Assembly (NCBI RefSeq): GCF_033807575.1
Contig: NC_084708.1
Coordinates: 4,798,501 to 4,862,500 of the forward strand
Length of the DNA stretch: 64,000 nucleotides
Direction of reading: 5' to 3'
Source: Cydia pomonella
Lineage: Eukaryota; Arthropoda; Insecta; Lepidoptera; Tortricidae
How positions within the stretch are numbered: the stretch's first letter is position 1; the number at the start of each line of letters is the position of its first letter. Below, one piece after another: positions 1 through 11,166 of this stretch. Made by a program: the position numbers and the translations under genes. The notes beneath the pieces were generated by a model. That model ran no database searches. It worked only from the letters and a program-made list of their open reading frames with translations, and was not told the DNA's origin.

Positions 1-1330
1 TTAATCCTAAACCATTTGAAGCGCGAGTACAATAAGAAATTCCAGATGGCACAACTTCTAGATCCCGTTGGGTATACGAAATTCTTCGCTTCGTCAGAGT
101 TGAAAGCAATAGCAACTATAATTGATTCTCTATATGTAAGTATTATTTTTCAATTAAATGCTATTGTGCTATGTGTTCTGTAGCATTAGATTAATAAGAC
201 TGTTAGCTTAACAGTCCTGACGCAAAACACTTTTTCGTATAATTTCATTTTGACGCTTGAAGATGTCTTTACATTTCATAGTACCTATGTATTAGTATTT
301 TCTCTGACAGTGGGGGCCCTTCTATTATGTCTTAAAATTTAACGTGTTATTGATCTCTGTTTTATTGTAATAATTATTTATTTCAAGATTATTGTAATAA
401 AATAGGTACTTGCATTGTATTTTTAATGTCACCAAGTAAGTATTGACTTGTGAGAAAACCCTACTTATAGATTTTTATTAAATCGAGAGCAATTGTCAAC
501 TAATAGAGCTACCTACATAGACTGGTCAACCGCCTGTAATACGAACACAAACAGACACCAAGCGCTATGTTTTTTTATATGATCATTGTATTTTTCTAGT
601 CATTTCTATATTTGTAAAGAAATTTCTTTTTTTTTAGAACTTAGCACAAGTATCGGGTATAGGAGAGATATCTACTTTGAATATGCCTCAAAATTTAACA
701 CATGTAAAGGTCACTCACCAAGTTGCAGTGCAGAGTATTGTGGTAATTACACACATACTATTATTTACAAAGATTGAACACTTATTTATGAAAAAACTCT
801 TTGAATTGCTGCTGCACTGTCTCTACTGCTCCAGTCGAGGATCCACGAAAACGGATCGAAAGAGTGTGTGTGAGATTCGACTAAATAATAAAATGAGCAG
901 CCCATTAAAAATAATTATATTGGGTTTTAGTCTAAGGAGTTTTACAGTTAAATTATTCGAACACTTGCATAACAAGATATTTTTTGTATTTCAGTCGTAC
1001 ATCGCAAGCTTGGGCGGCTTTACATCCATAGGAACTTCTCTCAAACAACTTGTTCACTACGCTCAGAATATCAGAGATCAGTCCTTCCGTCGTTGGGACT
1101 ATGGCCAGAGCATTAACTACAAAATCTATGGAACCCCCTCCCCTCCATCATATAACTTAAGTCATGTTACCGTTTACACTATATTGTATTATAGGAAAAA
1201 TAATAAATTTTTAGACGAAAAGGATGTCCACGCTATGGCTAGAGACATGCCGAACGCGAAAGCTATCGGAAAGTCAAACGAATTTTCTTATTCAGATTTA
1301 ATAGATATTACTAGAACAAAAGGACTTTAA
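1..1330 (+). pseudogene. L1: decayed acid lipase, 3' part only
   Basis: The 5' part lies outside the window. Exon remnants are 1-135, which continues the region after the catalytic Ser and ends at a GTAAGT donor, about 638-780, and 995-1330, which follows a TTTCAG acceptor. They align to L2 exons 3, 4 and 5 in order and with the same intron phases. The last exon keeps family landmarks (SLKQLVHYAQNI, FRRWDYG). The catalytic Asp, in SDELLDE of L2, is Asn here (NNKFLDE). The catalytic His, in FSHVDF of L2, is Tyr (FSYSDL). The protein stops about 20 residues earlier than L2. The middle remnant matches L2 exon 4 in two different frames, suggesting a frameshift near 690-710. It is most likely a pseudogene; a transcribed inactive protein is less likely because of the frame break. 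Confidence 0.75.
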
Positions 1331-2034
1331 GAATAGCCTATTTACTCGCTCGCATACGTGTAAAGATAACAATACTCCAGAATATTACGTCTTAATAATA
1401 TGTACCACCAATATAATAATTCATATGTACTTATGTAACATTTAATCTCTATTAGTTGGCAATCAATCCAAGCCGAATTATCGGCAATTATCGCAAAATC
1501 AAAATATATAAATAAATGTATAAATTATCAAAAGGAGATTAAAAGATAATTACACTGAAATTCCAACATCTCTAAACTTATAAGTAAATACCTTAGGGGG
1601 TATTCATTAATCACGTCAGACTATGTAAGGGGGAGGGGGGGGGGACTATGTAAGGGGGAATATCTCGAATGATCACCAAGGGGGGGGGGGGGTGTCTAGC
1701 GAAATATGTCGTAATTTTTGGACCAAGAAAATTTGAAAATTGGACCAAGTCTAAAGTAAGTTTAGCCTTTTAGCGGCATTTTACGTTAAGAATTTGTTGA
1801 GTGAAAATCGTCTTTACGTATAAACGCTGTACAATTTTAAATAGCTATTCCAAAAAACCTTAGGACGATCAGGTGTACCTAAGTCTGGATAGCACACATC
1901 TACCTACAAACCAACCAGTTTGACCAAACGATGAAGTGTTTACAGGTGATTACATTAATTTCATATATTAACATGAAGCGGGAATATTTCACAAATGCTT
2001 TTGGGAATATTTCCAAATGTTATGTTAATGTGAA
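1331..2034. other. Non-coding, with a G-rich low-complexity patch
   Basis: No gene is seen. Runs of 5 to about 13 G occur at about 1629-1693, around two copies of ACTATGTAAGGGGG. The surrounding text (GATCACCAAGGGGG, then an AATATGTCG-like stretch) resembles a dispersed insect repeat I recall, but I cannot name its family. The rest is AT-rich sequence with no recognisable element. Confidence 0.5.
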
Positions 2035-2700
2035 TATGAATAAATGAATGAATGAATATTTTTATTTCATGTAACACATATGTGTCCATACATATTTTTA
2101 TTAGTAGAACTTACAAACTAAGGGGTTAGTAGGTACAGCAAACATTAATTTAAAATATGACAACACTGATGGGGGAATGCAATCTCTCACAGTGCGACAA
2201 GTAGGGACAGTCAACCCTATCCGCTATCATTCGTAGGATGCTGTTGGGACTGCCACGCACCCGGGATGCTGCGCGTGCACGCATGGTAGTATAAAAACAG
2301 TCCGCGCGCGCCGTCGCGAACATACCCGATGCGCGACAGAAACGGGGCAGCCCCATCAGCACCCGGAACGCATTATTGTAATGGACCCTAAGGGCCCCGT
2401 ATGCTCGTTGCGTATACTGCGCCCACAAATTGCTAGTGTAGAGGGAAGTGCAAAACGCCCTATACAGTGTGACCAACTTCTTTAGAGCACCTTGCAAATC
2501 TGCGGGCGATCATATTCGCCCGGACCGACAGGGCCCTTCGTTCCCTTTCCATATCCAGGTCGTCCTTCAGATCGGTCGCGAGCACATGGCCTAGGTACTT
2601 AAAATGGTCCACTCTATCTATAGGGGTACCATTGAGAACACGAATATGGAATAAAACACGAAGAAATCGAAGAATTACAGAACCTCTCTCTTCTCTCGAG
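2035..2700 (-). mobile_element. Non-LTR retrotransposon 3' end, RT C-terminus with frameshift
   Basis: The minus strand encodes the C-terminal part of a LINE reverse-transcriptase ORF. It reads LNGTPIDRVDHFKYLGHVL and ERERRALSVRANMIARRFA (about 2490-2640), then in another frame LYRAFCTSLYTSNLWAQY to DCPYLSHC (about 2170-2490). The frame change near 2485 makes it non-functional. The 3' end runs into an ATTC-type microsatellite at about 2035-2060, typical of LINE tails. A related fragment lies at 8000-8335. I do not assign a clade. Confidence 0.8.
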
Positions 2701-2800
2701 CTCCCAGTCCACAGACTCAAAATAAAACTAAGATTCTTCGAACCCAGCTTTTTTTTGTAAAGCACGGCACGGCTCGGTAGCTCTGGCATGCCTAAGGGGC

Positions 2801-3423
2801 CTTGGTAATCGTCAGGGTACTTCGGTAGAGACTAGAGACAGAAACTAGCCAAAAATGTATGACGTGATTAATGGATGCCCCCTTGCACGCTGCACAATTC
2901 GGTCAACAGAAGCTACCATGAATTAACAGTCGAGAGGAAATGCGATCGACTTCACGCAGCCGCTAGCGTAAACGTCAAATGCCAACTCATGGTAGCCGTG
3001 CTTATGGCCTCTCCAAACGTCACCGATAATCGTAGTCGTATGCGATTTGCAATACATTGCGACATTTAAGCGACCGATGGAATTCGTTGCTCCGACTTAG
3101 CCGGCAATTATCTAAAATCACATACCATGTGTTGCATGGAAAGTTATCTTATTTAGTTCCTTATCAAGTAATTTGTCAACAAACTTCAGCTGACGCACCC
3201 TGATACAACAGGATATTTATAAATAAAAATAACATATCAATTAGCTTGCTTCATGGTTGCGTCACATGATTTCGATTGGAACTTGGAACATTCCCTATAC
3301 AGGAGCCCGATTTTGAGTTTAACTTTTTGTATATTGATAATTATTAGATTAATTTAGACTAAATAACTTAATTAACATAATAATCAAAATGGAACAAAAT
3401 AAAGTAAAAATAAACCTACATAT
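2801..3423. other. Intergenic, nothing recognised
   Basis: A short open frame at 2875-3069 has no recognisable motif and no gene context. I see no repeat structure in this stretch. Confidence 0.4.
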
Positions 3424-3535
3424 GAAAAGTCCCTCAGGTCCGTCCCATGCGGAAGGGTGCCTATAAGCCTAGCTACATTCCCTCGCTGGATGGCAATGCC
3501 TAGTCTTTGGCCTAGGAATGAGTCACCGAAGTCTC
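3424..3535 (-). mobile_element. Retroelement ORF tail, AIQRGN-type signature
   Basis: Read on the minus strand, this short stretch gives LGQRLGIAIQRGNVARLIGT followed by LPHGTDLRDF. It is the same C-terminal signature as the degraded ORF at 15680-16070 (IRIAIQRDNVASLLATLP). I recall this sequence type at the ends of invertebrate retroelement ORFs but cannot name the clade. Only about 35 codons remain. Confidence 0.55.
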
Positions 3536-5439
3536 ATGTAGTCTTTTTTTAACTTCGGAAAAGGGTATAATATGAGTGTCGGACTTTTTGATAGGATACG
3601 ATTATGGATATGATCTACCAAACTGTCAACAAAAAATGGCTTCCATTAAAATAATGATTTCGCTTATTCTAAAATTGTTCTCATAGAGCCTGACGTTGTT
3701 CGGTGCTTTTCATAAAGTGATAGCTGGACTTAACAGATAGGTAGTACATGGGTGTTGACTAAAGTGTATTAAACGAGTTTCAAGATTAGTTCTTAATTAG
3801 CTGCATACTTCCACGTTAGTTCACTGCATAATAAGTTATCAATATTACTCAATAAACAACATTAATGACTTTCTCGACATGACTTCGCTATTTTGAAGTT
3901 CAAGGGAAATCTACGCGATGGGAAATCATCGCGTAACTTCTTGAAGATCGCCACTGGTATATCTACATAATTCTAACAATAATAATAATAAGGGTAAGAT
4001 GCAGAAGGCGGTGATCTTGGACACGGCGCGGATAGTCGGGCGGTTCCTCCCTCTTCAGCCCTGACCACCGGCACCTTGGGCCTGTGTTTATATGTATTTT
4101 GTATTGTTTTGTGTTTTTTATATTATCCAGCCTCTATATACCTACTGCAGGGCACATTCTCAGTCTCATGCGCGAGAGGGTTTGGTCTATATAGTCCCCA
4201 CGCTTTCATACTAATAGGGGATTATTTCTGGTTCGGTTGCCACAAAATGAATGGAGGTAGTGTTGTCATCCCCTTTTTTGCCTGCATCTGCCTCAGGTGA
4301 TCTGTGTTGTTCATTTGGTCGGGTCATCTACCGAATTCTGTCTTATTCTATATTCATAAAGAATTATCACGATGTACTTACACACCGCTTAGCGCTTAGC
4401 ATAAAAACGTCCAACTTTTCTCAGGCAAATCACTTTAATGCTTACCTGAAATTAAAGAGAATACTCACATTAATAAAGTTACTTAATTTCTTATTTTGTG
4501 TTTTTATGCTACAGATCATGCTGGAAGTATGTCACAAAACCAGGAGGACTAGTCAAGTTGACAATTGTACAACGACAAACGCCAAATATATTGGAATGAC
4601 AGATCGTGACGTGACGAAAAGTCACCTAACTTTTTCCAACATTAAGTTTCGATTGGTGTTTTTTATCAACGATTGTCATCTTGGTCAGGCCCTCAGTACC
4701 CCTAGTGTAAATTTATTCGATATCGTGACGTGACGTACGTGTTTGCGTTAAGTCTCATTTTGTATGGGATTTTGAGTTTCCAAAACGGGACGTTTTGGTA
4801 CCTCAAAATCCCATATGTGCCTTTGAAAAGATAAATGAAATGAAAAACAACATTCACAGTTAATTACACTAGACTTATATTGACCGGGATATGGACCGTG
4901 ATTACCTTTTGTATTGTTATTTAGTTGCGTGGTTATGGCAGACCACAAATGCAAGGCTTAAAATAATCAGAAGCAAAATGAGAGAGAGAAGATAGAAACA
5001 TGGTGACGTAACTATAAAAGAAGTAAAATACGAAAAAAATATTACGGTCTCGAAAAAAACATTCGGTCTCAGAGAGATATACAAAATATCCCAGCTAGGG
5101 GCTGATTGGCAAAATAAATGATTAGTTTTTAAGAAAAATAAGTAACTGGTGTTAAGCAAAGCAACAAATGTGTGAATTGCAAAAAAAAATACATAGTTAA
5201 GGAAGTTAATTGACTCCATTGTATCACGTGTAATACGACAATTAAGCAGAATCTATTTAAGTTACACGCATTAAAGTGTGCTGTGTGTGTGAACACTGAA
5301 TACAATACAATAAAATTTACATGGTTAATTTTCGTAACACAATGGAATCAATTAACTTAAAACTAATTAGTGCTCCTTAACTATGCTCAGCTACGAATGT
5401 TTTTTTTGCAATTCACGCAAATATGTTTAAAGTCCGTCT
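3536..5439. other. Intergenic, one hairpin, no gene
   Basis: No gene is seen. A near-perfect hairpin sits at 4763-4815: 25-nt arms beginning TATGGGATTTTGAG, around a GGA loop, with two mismatches. A short AAT run occurs near 3980. Open frames here (4076-4300, 4251-4733, 4917-5219) show no motifs and are read as chance. Confidence 0.4.
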
Positions 5440-5447
5440 ATGCTAAC

Positions 5448-5938
5448 CAGAGATCGGACAAATTTGCGTCATTGCTCGCAATAATGTGGACATGACTCCA
5501 AAATTAATCAAATATGTAATCATTTAATTAATTTCTTAATTGACTTAAATTTCTTAATTGACTTTGTTTAGTTTATCCCGATTTTGAGGTTATCGCCCAC
5601 AACTTAGAACAGAAAATAAACTCTGAATTATACTGGAATAATAATATTCCTATAAAACTACTTAAGTTTGCCCCATTAACATCAGTGGAGTGCGAGCGGA
5701 GTTTTTCAGCACTTAAGTATATTTTTGATGTAAAAAGAAATAGACTGACGCAGAAAATTTAGAAAAAATACTGATTATTTTCTTTAATAAATCTATACTT
5801 TAACAAACTTTTGTATTTATTGACTAGGAATTAAAATTTAAGTCAAGTAAGAAATTAATTAAATGATTACATATTTGATTAATTTTGGAGTCATGTCCAC
5901 ATTATTGCGAGCAATGACGCAAATTTGTCCGATCTCTG
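5448..5938 (+). mobile_element. hAT-derived element with 8-bp TSD and transposase remnant
   Basis: This is a 491-bp element with long terminal inverted repeats starting CAGAGATCGGACAAATTTGC and extending inward about 100 bp. It is flanked by a perfect 8-bp duplication, ATGCTAAC, at 5440-5447 and 5939-5946, diagnostic of hAT transposons. The interior (5562-5762, stop at 5760) reads as the C-terminal dimerisation region of a hAT transposase: PLTSVECERSFSALKYI, then KRNRLTQKI. Only that tail is left, so the element cannot move itself. It looks like an internal-deletion derivative of an autonomous hAT. Confidence 0.9.
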
Positions 5939-5946
5939 ATGCTAAC

Positions 5947-7999
5947 TTAGCCTTGCTTGACTCGAATAGATCAAAGTACCTAAGGAACTAACGTCATATT
6001 TTCATAGTTTGACATTAATGAATACATTTCCAAACTTTGTCATTTATTTGTTTTCTTTTATCCTAATCTTATCCAAGCCAAATAAATGTATGATTTCCTT
6101 AAAGGTGCAGCAGAGATAATCACTTCACGCAGTAGTCTATGAGTAATGTATGTACACAATAACACATTATTATTATAAATGTTTAGATAATAATATATAA
6201 CAGTTATTACGTGCCTATACTTCTATAGTTCTACTTCCTGAGTACATTGTGGAAGTGCCGCAGTCCAAAAGCTAATGTTTTTTTTTTTCATTGAATAACA
6301 TTCGACGCCAGCTCTTGCAAAACTAACGTATAGATAGTATTAAATACTTGGCTTTGCCCGCAACTTAATCCGCATTAAACTGAACAAAGAATTGTAAAAC
6401 AATATTATAAAGTATACCACATCCGTTCACAGCTAAAGTGGCTCCCTATTCGACTTCTTCGTAACTCTCACATTTTGACCCCTTTGTATTGCATTCTTTT
6501 CAACCCCGTAACTCTCCGCTATCTTAAGATCAGTATCAGTTTTCTGCTTGGGAGGCCACGATCTGATTGTTTCTGTCTTTTATTCTTCTTCAAAATTCCA
6601 ATTTAAGGCCTAATTCAGTTAATGATTATATAATTTAATTTAGGACAGCAAACGCAAGGTAAATAATATAAAATTATCGATTTGCTTCGCGCGAAATATG
6701 TATAATGTAGAGTTTTATCTGCAACAGACGAACGAAATTGCCGCACAAATTTGAGAAAATATTGTTCGTTCACTAATGAACTTCTTCTGAATACATCTCA
6801 TTTCATTTCGAATAAACCTTTTGTAGATTTCGGTATCCGTCGCAATCACTTTATTTTTTACGACCGAGAGACCGATTCAGCTTGTAATAATTTTGATCGT
6901 ATTTGGATTCAACCTTGAAGAACACTCATGCTGATTAGCGCATTCGAAATGAAGTGAAACTTGTACGTGAGATGCACTACATGTACGTCTGTTAACTTGT
7001 GAAGTTGTGCCATCAATATGACCCTTTATATACTTAATCGAGCCCCAGATGGCGTATCGATAAACGATACGCATTCAAGACGAATGTGTAGTTATACAGT
7101 CCATAGGTGGCGCTGTAATCAATAATTAATTTAGGCTAGTGAATATAGATGTACTTCTTTTACTTTCCCAATATACTCGATACTAAGCACACGCTATTTG
7201 TTTCTGACTCTCTCAAGATCCTCCGACAATTTCGTTATCTGCCTCTCTATCACTCTTGCATATTCGAACGACATAGAGGCAGATAAAGAATTTTCTATTT
7301 TCGTGTTTCCCGGCAGGTCCAGAATCTGAATCGAACTACGAGAATTTATTATTATTACATAAATCCGATTCAATTTGCTTTCTTTTCTCAATATTTACCA
7401 ATTGCTTACTGTTTATCTGTTTATACATTTCCCATTTTCATATCTGCTTCTGAAACAGATATATTTTTTCATCGACTGTTTGCCGAGTGGCCGATGGCGT
7501 GTCCGAGACAGCCGTAACGAGCCTATCGCCACGACTGAATGCAAGAAATGACTTAACTTGGGAGTGAAGTATAGTGACTTACACCATTATGTTTTTATAC
7601 TACGTCGGTGGCAAACAAGCATACGGTATGCGGTATGTAAGTTGACTTGATCGTGCTGGTTAGTTTTAGATGTCTACTGACGTGAACTGTATTATAGGGA
7701 CTTATGGCTAGCGCAATTGAGAGGATATAATGGCCTAATGGGCCTATTATAGCAGTATTAACTTTTGCCCGCGACTTCGTGTGTGTGGAATTAGTAAATT
7801 GGGTAGCTTTTTTTATCCAATCTGCTTCTTATCGATTCCCCATACGAACTTCTACCCCTCTTTCAACAAAGCATAAACATTCTTTATTTCTAAGGAAAAG
7901 TTATATGATAAAGGTCTTAAAGTCTTTTTTTAAGAAATTAGTTATTTCCTTTACGAACTTGTATCCCCCTTTTTATACCATCCCGCTTCTGTAGCGCAT
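5947..7999. other. Intergenic, one repeat scrap, no gene
   Basis: No gene is recognised. At about 7590-7640 there is a fragment of the dispersed repeat with ACGTCGGTGGCAAACAAGC, seen again at 9650 and 63942. The remainder is AT-rich, with short uninformative open frames. Confidence 0.4.
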
Positions 8000-8335
8000 C
8001 AGGGATGTTTGCTGAAGCGCGCGTCGATTGCTTTTATACAACTATGCGCAAACGATGCACATCTCTGGTGCGCCGGGTGCGGGCCAGCCCCAACCCAATC
8101 CTGCGCTCGATTGCCGAGAGATTTGACTGCCCATATTTGAGGCATTGTGATGACATGCATGTTTCTAGAAGTACCTATTATGTCTAACCACTAAGTAGGT
8201 GCTTCTAGAAACATAGCTGTCTTAGTAATTATTTAGAGATAAGTTTGTACATATTAACATAGCTGTAAGTGCATACTAACATACTTATGAGTCTAAAGTT
8301 ACTTGAAATAAATGATTAAATAAAATACCTATTTT
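8000..8335 (+). mobile_element. Non-LTR retrotransposon 3' fragment
   Basis: The plus strand encodes SGMFAEARVDCFYTTMRKR through RFDCPYLRHC (about 8002-8153). This is the same reverse-transcriptase C-terminal end as the minus-strand copy at 2150-2490, but from a diverged copy. A small hairpin element (8159-8214) interrupts the region after the ORF end. The 3' tail is AT-rich and ends in AAATAAATGATTAAATAAAA. Confidence 0.7.
8159..8214. repeat. Short hairpin repeat in LINE tail
   Basis: Inverted arms of about 19 nt (ATGTTTCTAGAAGTACCTA and its near-exact reverse complement) surround a short loop. It may be a tiny miniature element inserted in the LINE fragment. No target duplication could be assigned. 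Confidence 0.5.
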
Positions 8336-8846
8336 ATATCGTTCTCCACAATTCATCTCTATGTATACTAAATTTCATTTGAATCGGTTTCAGTGATAAA
8401 AACCAATGTCAACATTTCAAATAAATAACAGACAAACAGACAGACACACTCTCGTATTTAAGACGGCAGTAGACCACGTGATCGTCCATACAAAAAGAGA
8501 ACATGTTTTTCCACTTCTAAATATTTTCCATCCTCCATGATTTTTTAGCATGTTATTGAAAAACTTTTTTCTTCAAAATATGCCAAAAAAAAAATCTAAA
8601 GCGTAACCTATAAACCTAGAATATATTATGTTGAATCGATAGACATCAAAATCACAGTGATTTGTTAAGATTTAGTTAGTGGAAAACGTTTTCTCCCGAA
8701 TTGGATTCATAGAAAAATTACCTTAATTGTTTCGTTAGATTCGAAAAGCTATTCTTCCCTCTTAAGTTAAGTGTAAAAAAACAATATGATATGGATGTCC
8801 TACGTAGGTAATTTACTCGAATTTTTGTTAAAGTGAAATGAATTAT

Positions 8847-8965
8847 CAGGCCAATTCGAACGCGTTCATTTCCGTCACTTTTCCGCACAAGGATTAGTGT
8901 CGAATGACAGCTAAGTGATATGATTGTAATATCGGATAATGTCAGTGCACGTTAGAATTGGCCTG
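8847..8965. mobile_element. Miniature inverted-repeat element, CAGGCCAATTCGA family
   Basis: This 119-bp segment has inverted ends CAGGCCAATTCGAACG and CGTTAGAATTGGCCTG. A second member of the family lies at 42758-42861. It has no coding capacity. Confidence 0.65.
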
Positions 8966-9035
8966 TGCGTTATTTTGCGGATTGGCTTTACTGCTGAAGA
9001 AATTTTTCAGCTGTTAATAGACTGTGACATTCATT

Positions 9036-9592
9036 TTTAGGGTTCCGTAGCAAAATGGCAAAAAACGGAACCCTTAGATTCGTCATGTCCGTCTGTCTGA
9101 TGTCCGATTATGTCACAGCCACTTTTTTCCGAAACTATAAGAGCTATACTGTTCAAACCTGGTAAGTAGATGTATTCTATGAACCGCATTAAGATTTTTA
9201 CACAAAAATAGAAAAAAACAATAAATTTTTGGGGTTCCCCATACTTAGAACTGAAACTCAAAAAATCTTTTTTCATCAAACCCATACGTGTGGGGTATAT
9301 TGGATAGGTATTTAAAAATGATATTGAGGTTCCCAATATCATTTTTTTCTAAACTGAATAGTTTGCGCGAGAGACACTTCCAAAGTGGTAAAATGTGTGT
9401 CCCCCCCCCACCCCCCGTAACTTCTAAAATAACAGAATGAAAAATCTAAAAAAAAAATTATGATATACATTGCCATGCAAACTTCCACCGAAAATTGGTT
9501 TGAACGAGATCTAGTAAGTAGTTTTTTTAATACGTCATAAATGGTACGGAACCCTTCATGGGCGAGTCCGACTCGCACTTGGCCGCTTTTTT
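9036..9592. repeat. Dispersed repeat with GGGTTCCGTAGC and CTTGGCCG ends
   Basis: It begins with an internal hairpin (GGGTTCCGTAGCAAAATGGC and its partner CGGAACCC) and ends GAGTCCGACTCGCACTTGG. I recall this combination as a very common lepidopteran dispersed repeat; that is memory, not a search. A fragment of one end occurs at 56138-56200. It contains a C-rich tract near 9400. The open frames at 9037-9342 and 9339-9578 are inside the repeat and not genes. Confidence 0.6.
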
Positions 9593-9649
9593 AAGTGTAT
9601 ATTAAAAAAAACTGTTATTTTGTTATTGAGTCATTATTATATATTTTTT

Positions 9650-9850
9650 TAATACTACGTCGGTGGCAAACAAGCATACGTCCTGCTTGATGGTAAGCAG
9701 TCTCCTTAGCCAACGGTCGTCTGTAACTCCAGAGAAGTTACATGCGCGTTGCCGACCCTGACACTCCGCACCCTCTTTGAGCTCTGGCAACCATACTTAT
9801 ATACCGGCAAGAACACAACACTATGAGTCGGATCTAGTGTTATTTTGACT
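9650..9850. repeat. Dispersed repeat (GGTGGCAAACAAGC type)
   Basis: The segment starts ACTACGTCGGTGGCAAACAA and contains TGATGGTAAGCAGTCTCC and TACATGCGCGTTGCCGACCC. The same organisation appears at 17895-18045 and at 63942-64000, with a scrap at 7590. I recall it as a common lepidopteran repeat, probably a LINE 3' end, but the family is not proved here. Confidence 0.6.
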
Positions 9851-9859
9851 GCGGTTTTC

Positions 9860-10958
9860 TGTAAGGTGGAGGTATATTTCCCTAGTTAGGCTCTGCTCTA
9901 GATCTGGAATAACATTGAAAATATATTTTGTAAAGTTTGCACGTATGGCGCCAGAGTTGCGCTGTACTAATTATTTTGATGTTTCATCTGTATTTATAAT
10001 TATTATAACGGAATGAATTTTCGAATGTCACTGAATATCAGCTAATTGTGACGTCAGGTCATTACGATTAAATTGATTGATAAAAATTGTAAATATTAGT
10101 AATTTACAGCTGCGAGATTTTTATCTCGAATTTCGCGACAGCTGAAAAGGAATTTACTACATTTATCGCTCATTAAACTACTGATTTAAGTTATCTACAA
10201 GTTACATCTTTTTTATTCTGGCTATCTGTACGATTAGACAAAAATAAATTTAAAAAAGCTACTGATTGAGTAAAAATGATTACCCTATGTAAAATATAAA
10301 TTTTATAAATGTCAATCACAATGAAAAAATGAACTGTGATCACTGATCAACTCTAGATAACGTGGGACTCGAGCCCACATCTTAGGGTGGCCGGTCCAAC
10401 GCATTCTCTATGTAATATGTACGGCTCGCATGCCAACACAAATCAAATTTGTTCGATTTACAACATTTTCTAATGTGTACTTTCCAGTCTAGTAAACATT
10501 TTGTGTGTGGCTGAATGAGCAAAAATCAAAATGAACACGGGAGATCGCACATTCGCGCCTGGATCAAACAAATTTCAGAATTAGGTACTTCTGTGGAGAA
10601 TACAATAAAAGTAACGACACGGGACATGTTGGTATACCAGATTTTTCTTATTTGAGTGCAGGTTAAAATTAGCTTTTGATTCTCTTAACTTTGCGATACC
10701 TAGCGGAAAGACACGAACGAGTACATTAAAATGTTCTATGACCTACCAACTGACCTTTTTCTACTGACTATAGATACGTTTGTTAGCCAACATTACTTTG
10801 GAGGGCTAGAACACAATTTGCAATAAAGGTATCTAACTACGACCGCGGCGGACCAAGACGGCAGTCACATTGGCATTCATTCAGCTTCTAAACTGTTGTT
10901 ACCATCGCCCTTACTCACAAAGGTTACGTAGATAATGAAAAACACGCACACCCTAGAC
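9860..10958. other. Intergenic, possible tRNA-like SINE scrap
   Basis: No gene is seen. Around 10360-10440 the minus strand has a GGCTCGAGTCCCAC stretch that could be a B box of a decayed tRNA-derived SINE, but no convincing A box or tail was found. The rest is AT-rich. Confidence 0.3.
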
Positions 10959-11145
10959 CAGGGGACGGCAAACTGCGGCTGCGCATGCGGCTCTTTGGAG
11001 CTACAATTGCGCCTCTTTAGGTCATCCATAAAAATAACCATTGAGAGTCTACACTACTGAAAATAACATTTGGGGCTATTTAAGCTTCCTGGAACTCGTG
11101 ATTTCTACTGTAGTTGGCTTTTTCTGAAAAGTTTGCCCACCCCTG
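10959..11145. mobile_element. hAT-type miniature element with near-perfect 8-bp TSD
   Basis: A 187-bp element. Its ends CAGGGGACGGCAAACT and AGTTTGCCCACCCCTG are inverted repeats of the hAT CAGGGGTGGGCAAACT kind. Flanking octamers CCCTAGAC (10951-10958) and CCCTAGAT (11146-11153) match at 7 of 8 positions. It is non-coding. Confidence 0.8.
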
Positions 11146-11166
11146 CCCTAGATTCTTGAATATTCT

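Noticed and set aside
586..777. 63-codon frame overlapping the L1 exon-4 remnant as an independent gene
   Set aside because: Its second half (GHSPSCSAEYC) is better explained as the frame-shifted half of the L1 exon-4 remnant.
9037..9578. Two open frames (101 and 79 codons)
   Set aside because: Entirely within a dispersed repeat that has another fragment at 56138.
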